From NCBI GenBank assembly GCA_934621705.1, contig CAKTUP010000107.1, positions 1-6,884 on the forward strand: 6,884 nucleotides of DNA. The letters are read 5' to 3'. The DNA comes from an uncultured Petrimonas sp. Lineage in GTDB: Bacteria > Bacteroidota > Bacteroidia > Bacteroidales > Dysgonomonadaceae. The notes beneath the pieces were generated by a model. That model had not been told where the DNA came from. It did not search any database and saw only the letters and a program-made list of their open reading frames with translations. This document shows, in pieces, positions 5,246-6,884 of the stretch (positions are counted from its first letter, which is position 1; each line of letters begins with the position of its first letter). Made by a program: the position numbers and the translations under genes.

Positions 5246-5548
5246 ATGACAAAACTGAAAAATATTACCCCAGGCGAAGTTTTACAGGAAGAGTTCTTAA
5301 CACCCCTACAAATTTCCGCATACAGATTATCGAAAGATTTGGCGATTCCACAAACCCGAATTTCAGAAATTCTTAAGGGAAACAGAAGAATAACTGCCGA
5401 TACTGCATTGAGATTAAGTTTTTATTTCGGAAATTCAGCCAAGTTTTGGCTCGGATTGCAAAACGATTACGATATTGAGAATGAATTTAATGCCAATTCA
5501 GCAGAATTAGAACAAATAGGGAAACTAAAAATTGCAAATGCAGGTTAG
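5246..5548 (+). CDS. higA: HigA/GraA-type antitoxin (XRE-family DNA-binding protein)
   Basis: A 100-residue antitoxin with the typical HigA start, ITPGEVLQEEFLTPLQIS, followed by an XRE-type helix-turn-helix at about 24-46 (AYRLSKDLAIPQTRISEIL). The next segment, ADTALRLSFYFGNSAKFWLGLQNDYDI (51-77 region), is characteristic of the family. HigA binds HigB to neutralise it and represses its own promoter, most likely through the inverted repeat at 4920-4952. The ATG follows the higB stop after 9 nt, so the genes are co-transcribed. The downstream acetyltransferase starts within or just after the last codons of higA, so it is probably on the same transcript. Length and motifs are complete. Confidence 0.93.
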   Translation: MTKLKNITPGEVLQEEFLTPLQISAYRLSKDLAIPQTRISEILKGNRRITADTALRLSFYFGNSAKFWLGLQNDYDIENEFNANSAELEQIGKLKIANAG

Positions 5549-5552
5549 GCAT

Positions 5553-6008
5553 ATGCTCCAAAAACTCAATAACTCCCACCCCGCCGTAGCAGAAGCAATA
5601 AGAAACGTGTTTCAGGCATCGTATGCGGTGGAAGCTGAGATACTGAAAGCGGTAGATTTTCCGCCGTTGAAACGCCCGATAGAAAAATATATCGAAACCG
5701 ATACGGAGTTTTACGGCTATTTGATAGGTGATGAAATCGTTGCCGTAACAGAACTCCGTTTCCACCCCCATTTTATCCACATCCAAAGCCTGGTGGTGCA
5801 TCCCAATCACTTCCGCAAAGGAATTGCTTCGCAAATGATGAATTTCATTCTCGATTCGTTTGCCAATTACCCGCGCTTTATGGTGGAAACCGGCGTGGAC
5901 AATAAACCTGCAAGCGATTTATACCGGAAATTCGGTTTCTACGAAATCCATCAATGGGATACCGACCACGGGGTACGAAAAATCAGATTCGAAAAAATTA
6001 TGCTATAA
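5553..6008 (+). CDS. GNAT-family N-acetyltransferase
   Basis: A 151-residue protein that probably transfers the acetyl group of acetyl-CoA to an amine; the substrate is unknown. The GNAT core is visible: strand EIVAVTELRF (61-70), strand IHIQSLVVHP (75-84), the pyrophosphate-binding loop FRKGIAS (87-93), and the later ETGVDNKPASDLYRKFGF (112-129) typical of motif B. The start is a choice: ATG at 5553 lies 4 nt after the higA stop and has AGG at 5542-5544 with 8-nt spacing, so it is preferred; ATG at 5538 would overlap higA by 11 nt. Base composition is richer in GC than higBA and closer to ileS and guaB, so this may be a resident gene that higBA landed next to. It is not obviously a GNAT toxin of the TacT type, since no ribbon-helix-helix partner is present. 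It ends at a terminator shared with guaB. Confidence 0.85.
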   Translation: MLQKLNNSHPAVAEAIRNVFQASYAVEAEILKAVDFPPLKRPIEKYIETDTEFYGYLIGDEIVAVTELRFHPHFIHIQSLVVHPNHFRKGIASQMMNFILDSFANYPRFMVETGVDNKPASDLYRKFGFYEIHQWDTDHGVRKIRFEKIML

Positions 6009-6010
6009 AA

Positions 6011-6040
6011 AAAGGTTCTTCGCCCGGGCGAAGAACCTTT
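6011..6040. terminator. Bidirectional intrinsic terminator between the GNAT gene and guaB
   Basis: AAAGGTTCTTCGCCC is followed directly by its exact reverse complement, giving a 30-bp perfect palindrome with 15-bp arms. It lies between convergent genes, 2 nt after the GNAT stop and 31 nt after the guaB stop. Seven A residues at 6007-6013 give a T tract on the minus strand, so termination should be stronger for guaB; the plus-strand side has only CCTTTAAATT. Confidence 0.88.
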
Positions 6041-6044
6041 AAAT

Positions 6045-6068
6045 TCGCAAATCCAAAATCGTAAATCC
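6045..6068. repeat. Two copies of a 10-bp direct repeat
   Basis: TCGCAAATCC (6045-6054) and TCGTAAATCC (6059-6068) differ at one base and are separated by AAAA. They fill the gap between the terminator and the guaB stop. Short tandem runs of this CGTAAATC type are something I recall from Bacteroidota intergenic DNA; no function is evident. Confidence 0.4.
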
Positions 6069-6071
6069 AAC

Positions 6072-6884
<813 letters not shown>

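Noticed and set aside
5532..5552. TTG start at 5532 for the acetyltransferase.
   Set aside because: ATG 5538 and especially ATG 5553 are better starts; 5553 has AGG at good spacing and clears the higA stop.
5003..5834. Minus-strand open frames opposite higB, higA and the acetyltransferase (5003-5233, 5487-5834).
   Set aside because: They lie opposite well-recognised genes and show no domain features or start signals.

Overview
The window looks like chromosomal DNA from a member of the Bacteroidota, most likely the order Bacteroidales. Three things suggest this: the long eukaryote-like isoleucyl-tRNA synthetase, promoters of the TTG/TTTG - about 20 bp - TAnnTTTG type, and a GC-rich palindromic element of a kind I remember from Bacteroidota genomes. 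The large housekeeping genes are clearly more GC-rich than the small accessory genes around them.

Layout, left to right. Positions 1-35 (minus) hold the first codons of a probable TraR/DksA-type zinc-finger regulator. Positions 49-688 (minus) hold a MntA-HepT toxin-antitoxin pair, with the nucleotidyltransferase antitoxin gene first and overlapping the HepT gene. Positions 716-1246 (minus) hold a second pair: a small putative antitoxin followed by a RelE/ParE-like toxin gene that carries a frameshift near codon 10 and has no usable start in its main frame. Positions 1313-4759 (minus) hold ileS, 1148 codons. It has a GIHH version of the class I HIGH motif and a 63-nt double-hairpin element read in frame in a loop. 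Positions 4760-4954 are the longest gap, a divergent promoter region: ileS to the left, a HigB-HigA pair (4955-5548, plus) to the right. A GNAT acetyltransferase (5553-6008, plus) follows higA directly. A 30-bp perfect palindrome (6011-6040) forms a terminator shared with the convergent guaB (IMP dehydrogenase, 6072-6884, minus), whose 5' part lies outside the window. No gene-free stretch reaches 300 bases, and I saw no tRNA, rRNA, CRISPR array or transposase.

How the parts fit. ileS and guaB are core genes. From memory, ileS is normally followed directly by a TraR/DksA gene and lspA in Bacteroidales. Here about 1.25 kb of AT-rich DNA with two toxin-antitoxin modules sits between ileS and that regulator, and a third module sits on the other side of ileS, so this looks like a hot spot for small addiction modules. 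I did not find a wholly new system. The most notable signals are the in-frame palindromic element in ileS, the altered HIGH motif, the frameshifted toxin, and a 33-bp concentric inverted repeat over the higBA promoter.
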